Part shown: positions 35,005 through 43,628 of the stretch, piece by piece
Layout of the letters: every line of letters begins with the position of its first letter
Numbering within the stretch: the first letter of the stretch is position 1
Source of the DNA: an uncultured Opitutaceae bacterium
GTDB lineage: Bacteria > Verrucomicrobiota > Verrucomicrobiia > Opitutales > Opitutaceae
Direction of reading: 5' to 3'
Assembly: GCA_937942145.1 (NCBI GenBank)
Contig: CALDFV010000028.1
Location: forward strand, 1-45,720
Length of the DNA: 45,720 nt
Notes under the pieces: model-generated
Told to the model about the DNA's origin: nothing
The model's database searches: none
The model's input: the letters and a program-made list of their open reading frames with translations, nothing else
Position numbers and translations under genes: made by a program

Positions 35005-36015
35005 ATGAAAGCAGTTGGCTACCAAAAATCGCTTCCCGTAACAGATCCAAACGTCCTAGAGGACATCACTTTGGATAAACCGCAGGTTTCTGGAAAGGAC
35101 CTTCTCGTCAAAGTGGAAGCGATTTCGATGAATCCGGTAGACACCAAGGTTCGCATGCGAGCGGAACCCGAAGAGGGGGAATATAAGGTGCTCGGTTGGG
35201 ATGTCGCTGGCGTAGTTGAGGAGGTGGGCGAGGAGGTCCAGCTTTTCAAAAAAGGCGACAAAGTTTGGTATGCCGGAGCGATCGAGCGATCGGGGGCGAA
35301 CGCGGAATATCACTTGGTTGACGAGCGAGTTGTTTCTCGCATGCCGGAGTCACTTGGCTATGCGGACGCCGCGGCGCTCCCGCTGACCTCAATTACAGCC
35401 TGGGAGATGCTCTTTGATAGATTCAAAATCAACGCCGATACTCAAGGCACCCTACTGGTTATCGGGGGTGCAGGGGGTGTAGGATCAATCATGATACAGT
35501 TGGCAAAGAAACTGACCCAGCTGAAGGTGGTTGCTACGGCGTCTCGTCCGGATACGATTGCATGGGTCAAGCAAATGGGCGCCGATGCTGTGATCAACCA
35601 CAGAAAACCGCTTAGCGAAGAGTTGCAAAAGACTGAGTTTAAAAGCGCGGACTACGTTGCCAGTCTCACTCAAACCGATCAGCACTTAGCCGAAATAGAA
35701 AAGCTGCTCGCGGCACAGGGCCACATTGGCGTGATCGATGACCCGGAGACGCTGGATATTAAGCCATTCAAGATGAAGAGTATCAGTATCCACTGGGAAC
35801 TGATGTTTACAAGACACCTCTTTCAAACGCCTGACCTGATCGAGCAGCACAAGCTGTTAGCAAAAGTCGCCGAAGCCGTGGATCAGGGCCTTATCGTGAC
35901 GACTAAGCAGAGGGATCTAGGAACCATTAACGCGGAGAACTTGGTCAAGGCGCACACGTTGCAGGAGTCGGGTACGGCAATCGGAAAAACGGTCCTGACA
36001 GGATTCGGGGACTAG
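35005..36015 (+). CDS. zinc-type alcohol dehydrogenase-like / quinone oxidoreductase (MDR family)
   Basis: A 336-aa cytosolic medium-chain dehydrogenase/reductase. The N-terminal GroES-like domain has VSGKDLLVKVEAISMNPVDTKVR and LGWDVAGVVEEVG. The Rossmann fingerprint GGAGGVG is at 154-160. There are no zinc-binding cysteine clusters, so it is the quinone-oxidoreductase (zinc-independent) branch, annotated in many genomes as 'zinc-binding alcohol dehydrogenase family'. It should reduce quinones or alpha,beta-unsaturated carbonyls with NADPH. Length and motifs are complete. It is directly followed by a SnoaL-like pseudogene. Confidence 0.88.
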   Translation: MKAVGYQKSLPVTDPNVLEDITLDKPQVSGKDLLVKVEAISMNPVDTKVRMRAEPEEGEYKVLGWDVAGVVEEVGEEVQLFKKGDKVWYAGAIERSGANAEYHLVDERVVSRMPESLGYADAAALPLTSITAWEMLFDRFKINADTQGTLLVIGGAGGVGSIMIQLAKKLTQLKVVATASRPDTIAWVKQMGADAVINHRKPLSEELQKTEFKSADYVASLTQTDQHLAEIEKLLAAQGHIGVIDDPETLDIKPFKMKSISIHWELMFTRHLFQTPDLIEQHKLLAKVAEAVDQGLIVTTKQRDLGTINAENLVKAHTLQESGTAIGKTVLTGFGD

Positions 36016-36062
36016 CGAAATTTTATGCAGAAATGTCGTTGGATGGATTTTCAGTGACTTGA

Positions 36063-36323
36063 AGCTACTGCCAAGCTTGCTTTAGCGGCCAAGAAGGCGA
36101 GCTACGGGAATTGATTATCGACTATGCACGGACCGTCAATCGGCTGGATCTAGATACGGCTCGGGGTGATTTTTACTGGGACTTCGACGCCATTTTCAAA
36201 GACGGAACGAAGATCCACACCAAAGGCCGGAAAACCTAGATTTTGAAGAAGGAGCAATGCACCTGGAAGATCGTCCATGTCCACGATTCAGGAGTGCCGG
36301 TAACGGATGAAAGAGAGGGCTTT
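36063..36323 (+). pseudogene. SnoaL-like (NTF2-fold) gene, decayed
   Basis: An open frame from 36063 encodes ELRELIIDYARTVNRLDLDTAR, then jumps to GDFYWDFDAIFKDGTKIHTKGRKT, meets a TAG stop at 36237-36239, and continues ILKKEQCTWKIVHVHDSGVPVTDEREGF. Those pieces are the first helix, then the C-terminal strands of a SnoaL-like/ketosteroid-isomerase-type domain. The middle portion is missing (family members are about 130-150 aa and only about 87 codons remain), and no ATG or GTG start fits. Internal deletion plus nonsense mutation means the gene is dead. It is newly seen from the translation and was not assigned by database search. Confidence 0.75.
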
Positions 36324-36347
36324 TTAACGGTTGCGGCAAATGGCTGC

Positions 36348-37139
36348 CTACCGATCCGACCGCTTTTGGCTAAAGAGCCATTTCAGGAAATCTGTTTCTG
36401 GATCGCAATGGTCACTGCTGAATTGAGTCGTTCCATTGTCGGCGCCTGGAATAATCTTTCCGGGAATGTTGTGTCTGTCGCCTTTGAATGTAGTGAACTT
36501 CATGTTCCCACCTAGTTGTTTCATTTCATTAAACAAATTGAGGTTTCGATCGTAGGGACAGGTGGGGTCTTGGTCCCCGTGAAAGGCCCAGATTGGGACG
36601 TTCTTAATCAGGGTGGCATCGATAAACGGTGCTGTATCCGGTAGGCCGGTACCAGCGGAAGGGGCTATGGCCGCGAAATAGTCGGGGTCAAACTGAACAA
36701 GGATATTCGTGCCATGGCCACCCATGGAATGGCCCATCATGTAGATGCGAGCGGTATCCACGGAGGGTAGTCCTGAGATGATCTGCTGTATCTTTTCAAG
36801 GTCTGACTTCTGATAAAGTTCGGTAACCTGCGGGGCGAGCACATAGCAAGGATAGTTTCTGCGAACATCCTCATCTGCCAAATGCTGATTCCAGATCTTG
36901 AGCTGCTTCCGATTGTCGGTACCTCTGCCTCCTCCGCCGTGCAGAGAAACGATAACGGGATATTTTTGAGCAGGGTTGTATTCCAGTGGCTTCATCAGCC
37001 TATGAACCATGATGGTGTCATCTTGTGGCTCATACAGGTCGATCCAGTCGTTTTGGGTAGGCGAATTGCTGTTCTGGCCGATAAGAGAGGCAGTGACAAC
37101 TAACGGAAGTAGGTAAGGGGTGAATCTGAGGAAGATCAT
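36348..37139 (-). CDS. exported esterase (prolyl-oligopeptidase / PHB-depolymerase-like)
   Basis: A 263-aa protein with a signal peptide (MIFLRFTPYLLPLVVTASLIGQ). LHGGGGRG at about 66-73 is the oxyanion region. Ser138 in GHSMGG is the nucleophile. Asp199 or Asp201 in HGDQDP and His in GDRHNIPG complete the triad. It resembles secreted feruloyl/acetylxylan-type esterases common beside sugar-degrading genes. The catalytic part matches the C-terminal domain of the gene at 12145, without its jelly-roll. It is convergent with the SnoaL-like remnant and transcribed alone. Confidence 0.87.
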   Translation of the reverse strand: MIFLRFTPYLLPLVVTASLIGQNSNSPTQNDWIDLYEPQDDTIMVHRLMKPLEYNPAQKYPVIVSLHGGGGRGTDNRKQLKIWNQHLADEDVRRNYPCYVLAPQVTELYQKSDLEKIQQIISGLPSVDTARIYMMGHSMGGHGTNILVQFDPDYFAAIAPSAGTGLPDTAPFIDATLIKNVPIWAFHGDQDPTCPYDRNLNLFNEMKQLGGNMKFTTFKGDRHNIPGKIIPGADNGTTQFSSDHCDPETDFLKWLFSQKRSDR

Positions 37140-37296
37140 CTATTTTACAGTGATGGAGTGGTTATAATTTGGAATAGTAGGACTGGGTGTAGACCATTCT
37201 GCAAGGCGGTATTTTTTTCGCGGTCGCTGCTTTTGGTTGCTCTTGAATTGAGGAGTGTCTAACTGAATCGAAATGAGTAACTATTCTCTCGGAAAT

Positions 37297-37665
37297 ATGC
37301 ATAGTAAACTGCTTCTTGCCCTAGGGTTTGCGGTGTTCATCCTCGGCTGTTCCACGCTAGATGAAAAAGTGGATCCCTTAGTGGGCGTTTGGGACTATGA
37401 AATCTTCAATCTGCCAAGAGGCGAGCCGGTAGGGTACTTTACCTTGTCGAAAGTCGACGACCAATACAACCTAGTGCTGACGAGTCCCAAGAGGCAAATG
37501 GAGGTGAAGGATGTATCCATTGAGGGTGAGCGCATAGCAGACGGTCGATTTGTTTCCGAAGGGTATACGATCGATTTGAGAGGCGCGTTTGATGGAAACG
37601 CATTCGAAGGTAGTATCAATGCCGAAGGTAACGTGTTTCGAATGGCGGCGTTTAAGCGGGAGTAG
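37297..37665 (+). CDS. small lipoprotein of unknown function
   Basis: The ATG at 37297 starts MHSKLLLALGFAVFILGC, a lipoprotein signal with lipobox ILGC (Cys18), giving 122 aa. An upstream in-frame ATG at 37273 would put the hydrophobic core too far in. After the cysteine, VDPLVGVWDYEIFNLPRGE and further beta-strand-like segments ending IDLRGAFDGNAFEGSINAEGNVFRMAAFKRE resemble small lipocalin-like barrels, but the family is not assigned. It should sit in a membrane facing the periplasm or at the surface. No operon partner is evident. Confidence 0.7.
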   Translation: MHSKLLLALGFAVFILGCSTLDEKVDPLVGVWDYEIFNLPRGEPVGYFTLSKVDDQYNLVLTSPKRQMEVKDVSIEGERIADGRFVSEGYTIDLRGAFDGNAFEGSINAEGNVFRMAAFKRE

Positions 37666-37813
37666 TTAAATAGTCGGGAGATTCTGCGGCCTAGGATGTC
37701 GAAATTTCAGCTGGGCGGAAATCGTACCTTTTAGTTAAGCGAAAATCCGTCGAAATCGTACCGATCGGATAACCTAGGTTGACGTAAGGCCACACACCTT
37801 ACTATTTTGAAGT

Positions 37814-38842
37814 ATGAAGTATTACCTCGCTCTTCCTGCAGTTCTTTCGTTTGTTATGCTAGCCCATGGGCAGCCTTACCCCAACCCTTACCGAGCGGTA
37901 GACGATTGGGCCAAGCTCCCCGTGGGAAGAGTGATGGGTGCTGTGGGGGATGTTCAGGTCGACCCGGATGGGGTCCATATCTGGGCGGTCATTCGTTGCG
38001 ATGCCACCGAACCCGAACGCTTTGGTAACGAGTGTCTTGATTCTGACTTGGATCCAATCCTGAAATTCGATGCGGATGGGAATGTGGTGGAGAGTTTTGG
38101 CGGTGGGATGTTTATCTGGCCGCATGGAATCTTTGTGGACGAAGACAAAAATGTTTGGGTGACGGATGCGGTAAGGCCGGATCGGACCCCTAAGGGACTC
38201 CGGGGCCAAAAAGTAGTTAAGTTTAGCCCGTCTGGCGAGGTTTTGATGACCCTAGGCGTACCGGGCAAAGCGGGAAAAGGGAATTATCAGTTTAACGCGC
38301 CGGCGGACGTTGTCATCGGGAATAATGGGGATATCTTTATTGCGGATGGACATAACGCAGACGGTAACAATCGAGTGATGGTGTATTCAAAAGACGGAAC
38401 CTATCTCAGGGAGTGGGGGACGAGCGGCTATGGGCCGGGAGAATTTCACGCGTTGCATGCCCTAGCGATTGACAAGCGCGGACGGCTGTTTGTAGCGGAT
38501 CGATTCAACAATCGGCTGCAAATCTTCGAGCAGGACGGGACGTATGTTGCCCAATGGACCCAGTTTGGAAGGCCCAGTGGGGTGTTCTTTGATGAACACG
38601 ATAAGATCTACGTTTCCGATTCGGAGTCGGACGATGTGCAGAATCCGGGTTGGGAAATGGGTATTCGTATTGGTGATGCCAAGACCGGTTGGGTCGACTA
38701 TTTCATCCTGCTGCCAACAGGAGACCCACGATTCACCAAGGGCAATGGGGCGGAGTTTGTCACTGCGGATGCGGCCGGAAATCTCTATGGAGGCGAGCCC
38801 AGCACTCGGAAATTACAGAAGTACGTCCGGGTGAGGCCGTGA
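37814..38842 (+). CDS. exported NHL-repeat beta-propeller, PAL-lyase-like
   Basis: A 342-aa protein with the leader MKYYLALPAVLSFVMLAHG. NHL repeats: PHGIFVDEDKNVWVTDAV, APADVVIGNNGDIFIADGH, LHALAIDKRGRLFVADRFNNRLQIF, and a last one at KIYVSDSESDD. The composition resembles peptidylglycine alpha-hydroxylating/amidating lyase-like propellers widespread in secreted proteins. It may be only a binding protein. It converges with the di-haem fusion gene at 38851, with 8 nt between their stops. A link with the copper-type operon is possible but not shown. Confidence 0.8.
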   Translation: MKYYLALPAVLSFVMLAHGQPYPNPYRAVDDWAKLPVGRVMGAVGDVQVDPDGVHIWAVIRCDATEPERFGNECLDSDLDPILKFDADGNVVESFGGGMFIWPHGIFVDEDKNVWVTDAVRPDRTPKGLRGQKVVKFSPSGEVLMTLGVPGKAGKGNYQFNAPADVVIGNNGDIFIADGHNADGNNRVMVYSKDGTYLREWGTSGYGPGEFHALHALAIDKRGRLFVADRFNNRLQIFEQDGTYVAQWTQFGRPSGVFFDEHDKIYVSDSESDDVQNPGWEMGIRIGDAKTGWVDYFILLPTGDPRFTKGNGAEFVTADAAGNLYGGEPSTRKLQKYVRVRP

Positions 38843-38850
38843 GATTCGGG

Positions 38851-40593
38851 TTAGGGTGAATGTTCTAGGTATTGAGGATCTGTGAGGCTTTTCAGAAAGG
38901 CCACAAGAGCGCGTTGATCTGCTTCAGAAAGTTGAATGCCTTCTGGTGGATGCTTCGCCAGATTTGGATCTAATGTTTCACTATTGTGGATCCCGCTATT
39001 GTAGTGGGCAACCACATCCTCAAGTGTTGCTAGGCTTCCATCGTGCATGTACGGTGCGGTTAGTTCAATGTTGCGTAGCGAAGGGGTGGCGAACTTGAAT
39101 CGGTCTGAAACTTTGGCGGTGTATTCATATTTTCCCAAGTCTTTGGAGGGGAAAAGACCGTTGTTATGAAATTGGTTGTCGGTAAAAAGGGCTCCTCCGT
39201 GGCAGTGAAAGCAATCCGCGCCAAAACGGTTGGATCGAGGCTCGTACTCCGTCATGAAGAGTTCAAATCCACGTTTTTCCTCTTGGGTCAATTCGGTCTT
39301 TCCGGACATGGCTTCATCAAATCTGGAATGGTAGGAGACAAGTGTTAGAAGATAGTTCTCTAGGGCTAGTCCAATGTGTTCCTGGGTGATTGTTCCAGGG
39401 TTGAACGCCTTTGCAAAAAGTTCCTTGTAGCGAGGCTCCGCTTGTAGTTTTTCGATCACCTGGTCGACACTCGACCCCATCTCGTTCGGATCGAGGATAG
39501 GATGAAAGACCTGTTCGCGCAGGGAAGTTGCCCGACCATCCCAGAAGAACGCTTCCTTCCATGCCAGATTGAAGAGAGGCATAGAATGGCGCCTTGTCTT
39601 CGCGCTGTTCGTGCCCGTGCTTTGGATGCGACTATCGGAAAACGCGTTCTTCGGATTATGGCAGGTAACGCAGGAAAGGGTATTGTTCGTCGACAAGATG
39701 GGATCGAAGAACAGCTCTTTTCCCAGTTCTACTCGTTCGGTGAAAATCGGATTGTCAGTGGGGAGATCGGGCATTGGAAAATGCCGGCTCATTTTAAATT
39801 CACAAGGTGTGTAGAGATCGGGCAGGTCGATTGGCACTGCAGGAGTGGATTCCTTTTTTGGACGAAACTCTTGCATGCGATTGAGCTGCAACGAAACTGG
39901 CAGGTTTTGTTTTAGCGTGAGCGCAATGGCGTCTCCTTTGTGGGAATGTGTGGAGTAACCGTCACTTTGAAATGACAGTGATTGCGGGCTTCCAAGCGCC
40001 TTATTTAGATCAAACCCTAGCTCAATCAGGGTATGTTCGACGTGAGAGAGGTTGAGCGGCAAGTGGATCGAAACAAGATTATCGTCATTGGCCAAATGAT
40101 ACACGAAGCCACCGATTTTACCCTCGGGAAGTCTAACGCGTCCTTCTAGGGCCATGAAGATGTAGCCAGTAGCCCAGGTCCAGTGAAGGTTGTTGTAATC
40201 CGGATTGAGAGCGTGCCGAATCGGGTATTGGCTAGGGTCGGAGTGATTCAGATCTTCCGGTAATCCAATGTTGAATCGGATCGAGCGATAGGTATTGGGA
40301 GGTAGCGGAAAATCAATGCTTGTTAGGCCCCTGGCCGCATCGATGTATCCAATTGTGTCAACTTCAACCCAATTGCCACTATTGGTTTCAAGGGCAATTT
40401 CGCTGATGAGATAGCTGACGCGAGAAAGAGAATAAGTTTCGTCGCTTGTGGATTTGTACCGTAGTGAGTCGAGAAAAAGTGGTGCCCCGTCGAATTCGTG
40501 TGTGAACACCAGTCGCAAAGTGGGATCGTCCACTGCCTTTAAAAAGTGAAAAAGAGGACATAGGACCAATATTGATAGGACCCTGATTTTCAC
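38851..40593 (-). CDS. fusion of an MbnP-like copper domain and an MbnH/MauG-like di-haem domain
   Basis: A 580-aa exported protein (leader 1-20) starting at GTG inside the stop of the gene before it (GTGA overlap). Residues about 25-230 resemble MbnP: DEFDGAPL-type start, SRVSYLISEIAL, YRSIRFNIGLP, and LHWTWATGYIFMALEGR at 136-152 with Trp138 and Trp140. Residues about 280-575 are a MauG/cytochrome-c-peroxidase domain: ELGKELFFDPILS, haem sites C308-x-x-C311-H and C461-x-x-C464-H, FFWDGRATSL, PYMHDGSLATL. In known pairs the two parts are separate proteins, and the di-haem enzyme makes kynurenine from a tryptophan of MbnP. Here the substrate and enzyme would be one chain. Tyr531 (AHYNSG) may be the distal haem ligand, as in MauG; this is uncertain. 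No methanobactin peptide gene is near. Confidence 0.8.
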   Translation of the reverse strand: MKIRVLSILVLCPLFHFLKAVDDPTLRLVFTHEFDGAPLFLDSLRYKSTSDETYSLSRVSYLISEIALETNSGNWVEVDTIGYIDAARGLTSIDFPLPPNTYRSIRFNIGLPEDLNHSDPSQYPIRHALNPDYNNLHWTWATGYIFMALEGRVRLPEGKIGGFVYHLANDDNLVSIHLPLNLSHVEHTLIELGFDLNKALGSPQSLSFQSDGYSTHSHKGDAIALTLKQNLPVSLQLNRMQEFRPKKESTPAVPIDLPDLYTPCEFKMSRHFPMPDLPTDNPIFTERVELGKELFFDPILSTNNTLSCVTCHNPKNAFSDSRIQSTGTNSAKTRRHSMPLFNLAWKEAFFWDGRATSLREQVFHPILDPNEMGSSVDQVIEKLQAEPRYKELFAKAFNPGTITQEHIGLALENYLLTLVSYHSRFDEAMSGKTELTQEEKRGFELFMTEYEPRSNRFGADCFHCHGGALFTDNQFHNNGLFPSKDLGKYEYTAKVSDRFKFATPSLRNIELTAPYMHDGSLATLEDVVAHYNSGIHNSETLDPNLAKHPPEGIQLSEADQRALVAFLKSLTDPQYLEHSP

Positions 40594-43500
40594 TGAGGCA
40601 AATCGCTGTATCCGCCCCCGAGTTCGCTGTCTTTGGCAAGACAGGCATTGTAGGCTGCCAAAGCGGTTCCCTCAAGCGTCTGAATACTTAGGGGACTTTG
40701 TTCATTGAGATCAAATGCCGGGGATCCTACGTTGTAGAATTCGAAAGTTGGAGTGTCGGTGTTCGACGTGGGGTCGCCAAAGATGATTAGTTTGTAATCC
40801 GGATAGTCCCCAACTATGATTGCCCTTCCGTTCGTTGTTCCGGTACGCTCGGCGACAACAAATCGATCTTCGATATCAGTTCCTTTAAGGATGGGAACGA
40901 TGCTTTGTGAGCGGACACTTTGTGATGACAGGCTGGGAACTGCCGTCTCATCAATTCCAGCCAGCTCTAGGATCGTGGAAAACAAGTCGATACAGTGGAC
41001 TAGTTTTTCCGTTGAACTGCCCGCTTCCACATCCACCCATGGTCCTTTAGCGATCATGGGAACATGGATACCACCATTGTAGAGATCCCCTTTAGAGTTG
41101 CCTTCTCCAAAGGGTGCTTGGACAACTTGGTTAGGCGTTCCGTTGTCGCCTAGAAGAATGACTTGAGTGCGGGCAGGGTTGACGGCTTTCAGTAGTCGCC
41201 CGATCTCGGTGTCGAGCGCTTCCAGAGCTTTGCGATATCGGAACTGATTGTTTGATTCTCCTGGTTCTTGGATCGAGTACCCGCTGTCCGGAGCCAACTC
41301 AGAGGGCGGATCGTGAAAAGGGGTGTGGGGCGCGTTAAAGGCGACCCAAGCAAACCAGGGCGTTCCGTTGGCCTCGTTTTCTTCAATGAAAGTCGTCGCG
41401 TGGTTTACCTGATCGGTTGTCGAGTAGACTGTGGTATCAGCGGTTGTTCCGTTACTATTCTTGGTCCAATTGAAGTAGTCTTGCACACCACCGCTGTCTA
41501 TTCCGTAAAACTCCGGCCAGCCTCCACGCGAATTGTAGCCGTTATTCTGCCCGCCGAGGTGCCACTTGCCTACTGACAGAAGGCTGTGGGGGGCGTTCAT
41601 AGAAGTGAATATTTCAGGTAAGGTGATTTCGTCCTGACCATTTGAAAATAGGCCGCTGTCCTGGGGGGTACCGACATTATGTTGGAAGGGCTGTCTACCA
41701 GTAAGTATCGTTGCCCGTGTGGGTGAGCAAAGGGGTTGCGAGTAGGCACGCGTAAATCGCAGACCTTCCTCCGACAGTTGGCGCAGATTGGGCATAGACG
41801 CCAACAAGACGTCGGGCAGATCGTTATCTAGGGGACTCGCGTCCACTCCCCAGTCGTCCACGATCATTAGGAGAATGTTGGTGTGGACTGTGTAGGTCCC
41901 GCTCTGCGAAGTCTCGCCTGTATAAGTGGCAGTCAGGTTAAATTCGCCGATTCCCAGACTGTCTAGTGGAAAATCGAAAGTGATCTCGTTTTGTGTCGGT
42001 CGGGATACATTGGCATTCGCAATATTGATTGCGTGCCCCGCAAAGGTGAGCGTCGAGGGAAGTGTGCTCAGATTGGTGGGACCTCTTGACATCGAGATCG
42101 TAATTGACGAGAGTTCGCCGTTCAAGTCCGGTGGATTCATTGGCTCGTAATCGAAGCCACTATCGTCAAAAGGAGCGACATTCAGAGTTTCGACGCGATA
42201 GAACTTTCGCTGACTGCGTTCGGCTTCAGACGAATAGTTGAAGTTGACCTCGCTTCCACTCGCAACCACCTGCGGTCCAATTTCCTTCCAGTCATCACTT
42301 CCCCCTAAATCGGAAGATGTCTGTACTTCGTAGGTGGCTCCTTCGACGCCTGACCAAACTAGGGAAATCTCGTCTTCGGTAGGGTCGGTGAACTCGATGT
42401 GTTTAACTACTAGAGGAGTTTCGGGGCCTCCCTCAAAATATGTCTTCACGACAGCATTAGACTCATCATTCCCGGGAACGTCGTTTACGTTATCTCCGAT
42501 GGGGTCACCAAAAAACGAACGACCAATGTTGTATGGAAATACAGCTGTGCCTAACTCATCAATACAAACGAAATATGCCCATGTGCCTTCAGGAAATTCG
42601 GGTGTAACGCAAAAACGTGTATTGTATTCATTGAGATCGAAATCGATTCCCAAGGTTTGTCCCAGATCTCCGAGGTAGTCATTGTCTTCCATGTAGCGAC
42701 CAATCGGATACTGATTACTGACATTGGGACCAGAGGCAAAGGTTCTTAATCCTGAATAGATCCGAGTAGCCCAAGCAGGCCAAGTGGTTCGAGGCGAACC
42801 GTTGCTGGAGATATCGGTTCGGATTTGAAATCCCGAACGCATGCGACGAATTTCGCTAGAGTCGTCTAGTGGATCAGAGAAGGCATAAGGTCCATATACG
42901 GGAAGTCCATCGCGTGCCCAAGCGAGGATGGGCGAGTGCTTCCCATTGAAGTTCTCAGTGTAGGTGTTTGTTTCAGGATTGTAGTCGACACTGTCTCCGA
43001 GCTGGTGTCGCAAGGCGGGTGGGTTGGCGTGGTAGTGGTAGCGTCCCATTGCCTGGTGCGCGTTGCCCGAGTCGAAAGTGACGCTTTCATTGACAAACGC
43101 ATCACGATTCCAAGTTCCGTCTCCTTGTGGTCCGTTTACTTCGCTACCGGTAGACGACCGATACGAAAAGGCATCTCGCGAATCGAACATAGAGACGCCA
43201 TTGACGAAATATCCAATCGGTCCTCCACCTGTCAGCGTCTTTTGAGCGACGGACTCGGGATCGATCGGGTTGCGAGGTAGACGGTACAAAACCGATTGGT
43301 TGCTGGGGTAGTTGGGAAACAGGTTGGTCTTCGCTTGGTTGAGGTACCAGGGACCCATTATGTGGCTAGCGAGATTTGTAGTGCGAATGTATACCCAGGC
43401 ATCGGTGTAGCTAATTTCGTGGATCCCGGCGTAGGTAGGGACCGATTGTACCCCGGCGCCACGACTCCATGTGGTGACGGTGCTCAAATTTCCCTCGTCA

Positions 43501-43628
43501 TTCAAGGTCTCATAGATCCGCGCATAGTTGCCAGAATAGTCCGTAAACCACGTGGATAGGCGAGGCTCGCTGTGGAGGCATTCCGTACAGACAAGAAGAA
43601 TCAATAAGCCTAAGTTGCGAATTCTCAT
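40590..43628 (-). CDS. YHYH-domain / sulfatase fusion, first gene of the operon
   Basis: A 1012-aa exported protein (leader MRIRNLGLLILLVCTECLHS). Residues about 20-385 carry a YHYH-protein domain: GRYHYHANPPALRH at 195-208, HSPILAWARDGLPVYGPYAF at 231-250. A fibronectin-III-like segment (about 405-480, with LVWSGVEGATYEVQTSSD) follows, then a linker and a sulfatase domain from about 582. That part has LLMIVDDWGVD (Asp591, Asp592), Cys634 in C-S-P-T-R, and GKWHLGG (687-693). The end overlaps the di-haem fusion gene by 4 nt, so the two are translationally coupled. YHYH proteins are poorly characterised. The His-rich signature may bind metal. The sulfatase should be active after formylglycine formation. 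Promoter unknown; the gap upstream is 336 nt. Confidence 0.82.
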   Translation of the reverse strand: MRIRNLGLLILLVCTECLHSEPRLSTWFTDYSGNYARIYETLNDEGNLSTVTTWSRGAGVQSVPTYAGIHEISYTDAWVYIRTTNLASHIMGPWYLNQAKTNLFPNYPSNQSVLYRLPRNPIDPESVAQKTLTGGGPIGYFVNGVSMFDSRDAFSYRSSTGSEVNGPQGDGTWNRDAFVNESVTFDSGNAHQAMGRYHYHANPPALRHQLGDSVDYNPETNTYTENFNGKHSPILAWARDGLPVYGPYAFSDPLDDSSEIRRMRSGFQIRTDISSNGSPRTTWPAWATRIYSGLRTFASGPNVSNQYPIGRYMEDNDYLGDLGQTLGIDFDLNEYNTRFCVTPEFPEGTWAYFVCIDELGTAVFPYNIGRSFFGDPIGDNVNDVPGNDESNAVVKTYFEGGPETPLVVKHIEFTDPTEDEISLVWSGVEGATYEVQTSSDLGGSDDWKEIGPQVVASGSEVNFNYSSEAERSQRKFYRVETLNVAPFDDSGFDYEPMNPPDLNGELSSITISMSRGPTNLSTLPSTLTFAGHAINIANANVSRPTQNEITFDFPLDSLGIGEFNLTATYTGETSQSGTYTVHTNILLMIVDDWGVDASPLDNDLPDVLLASMPNLRQLSEEGLRFTRAYSQPLCSPTRATILTGRQPFQHNVGTPQDSGLFSNGQDEITLPEIFTSMNAPHSLLSVGKWHLGGQNNGYNSRGGWPEFYGIDSGGVQDYFNWTKNSNGTTADTTVYSTTDQVNHATTFIEENEANGTPWFAWVAFNAPHTPFHDPPSELAPDSGYSIQEPGESNNQFRYRKALEALDTEIGRLLKAVNPARTQVILLGDNGTPNQVVQAPFGEGNSKGDLYNGGIHVPMIAKGPWVDVEAGSSTEKLVHCIDLFSTILELAGIDETAVPSLSSQSVRSQSIVPILKGTDIEDRFVVAERTGTTNGRAIIVGDYPDYKLIIFGDPTSNTDTPTFEFYNVGSPAFDLNEQSPLSIQTLEGTALAAYNACLAKDSELGGGYSDLPQ

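Noticed and set aside
38851-43628. A methanobactin biosynthesis operon
   Set aside because: MbnP- and MbnH-like domains are present, but there is no small Cys-rich precursor gene and no MbnB or MbnC nearby.
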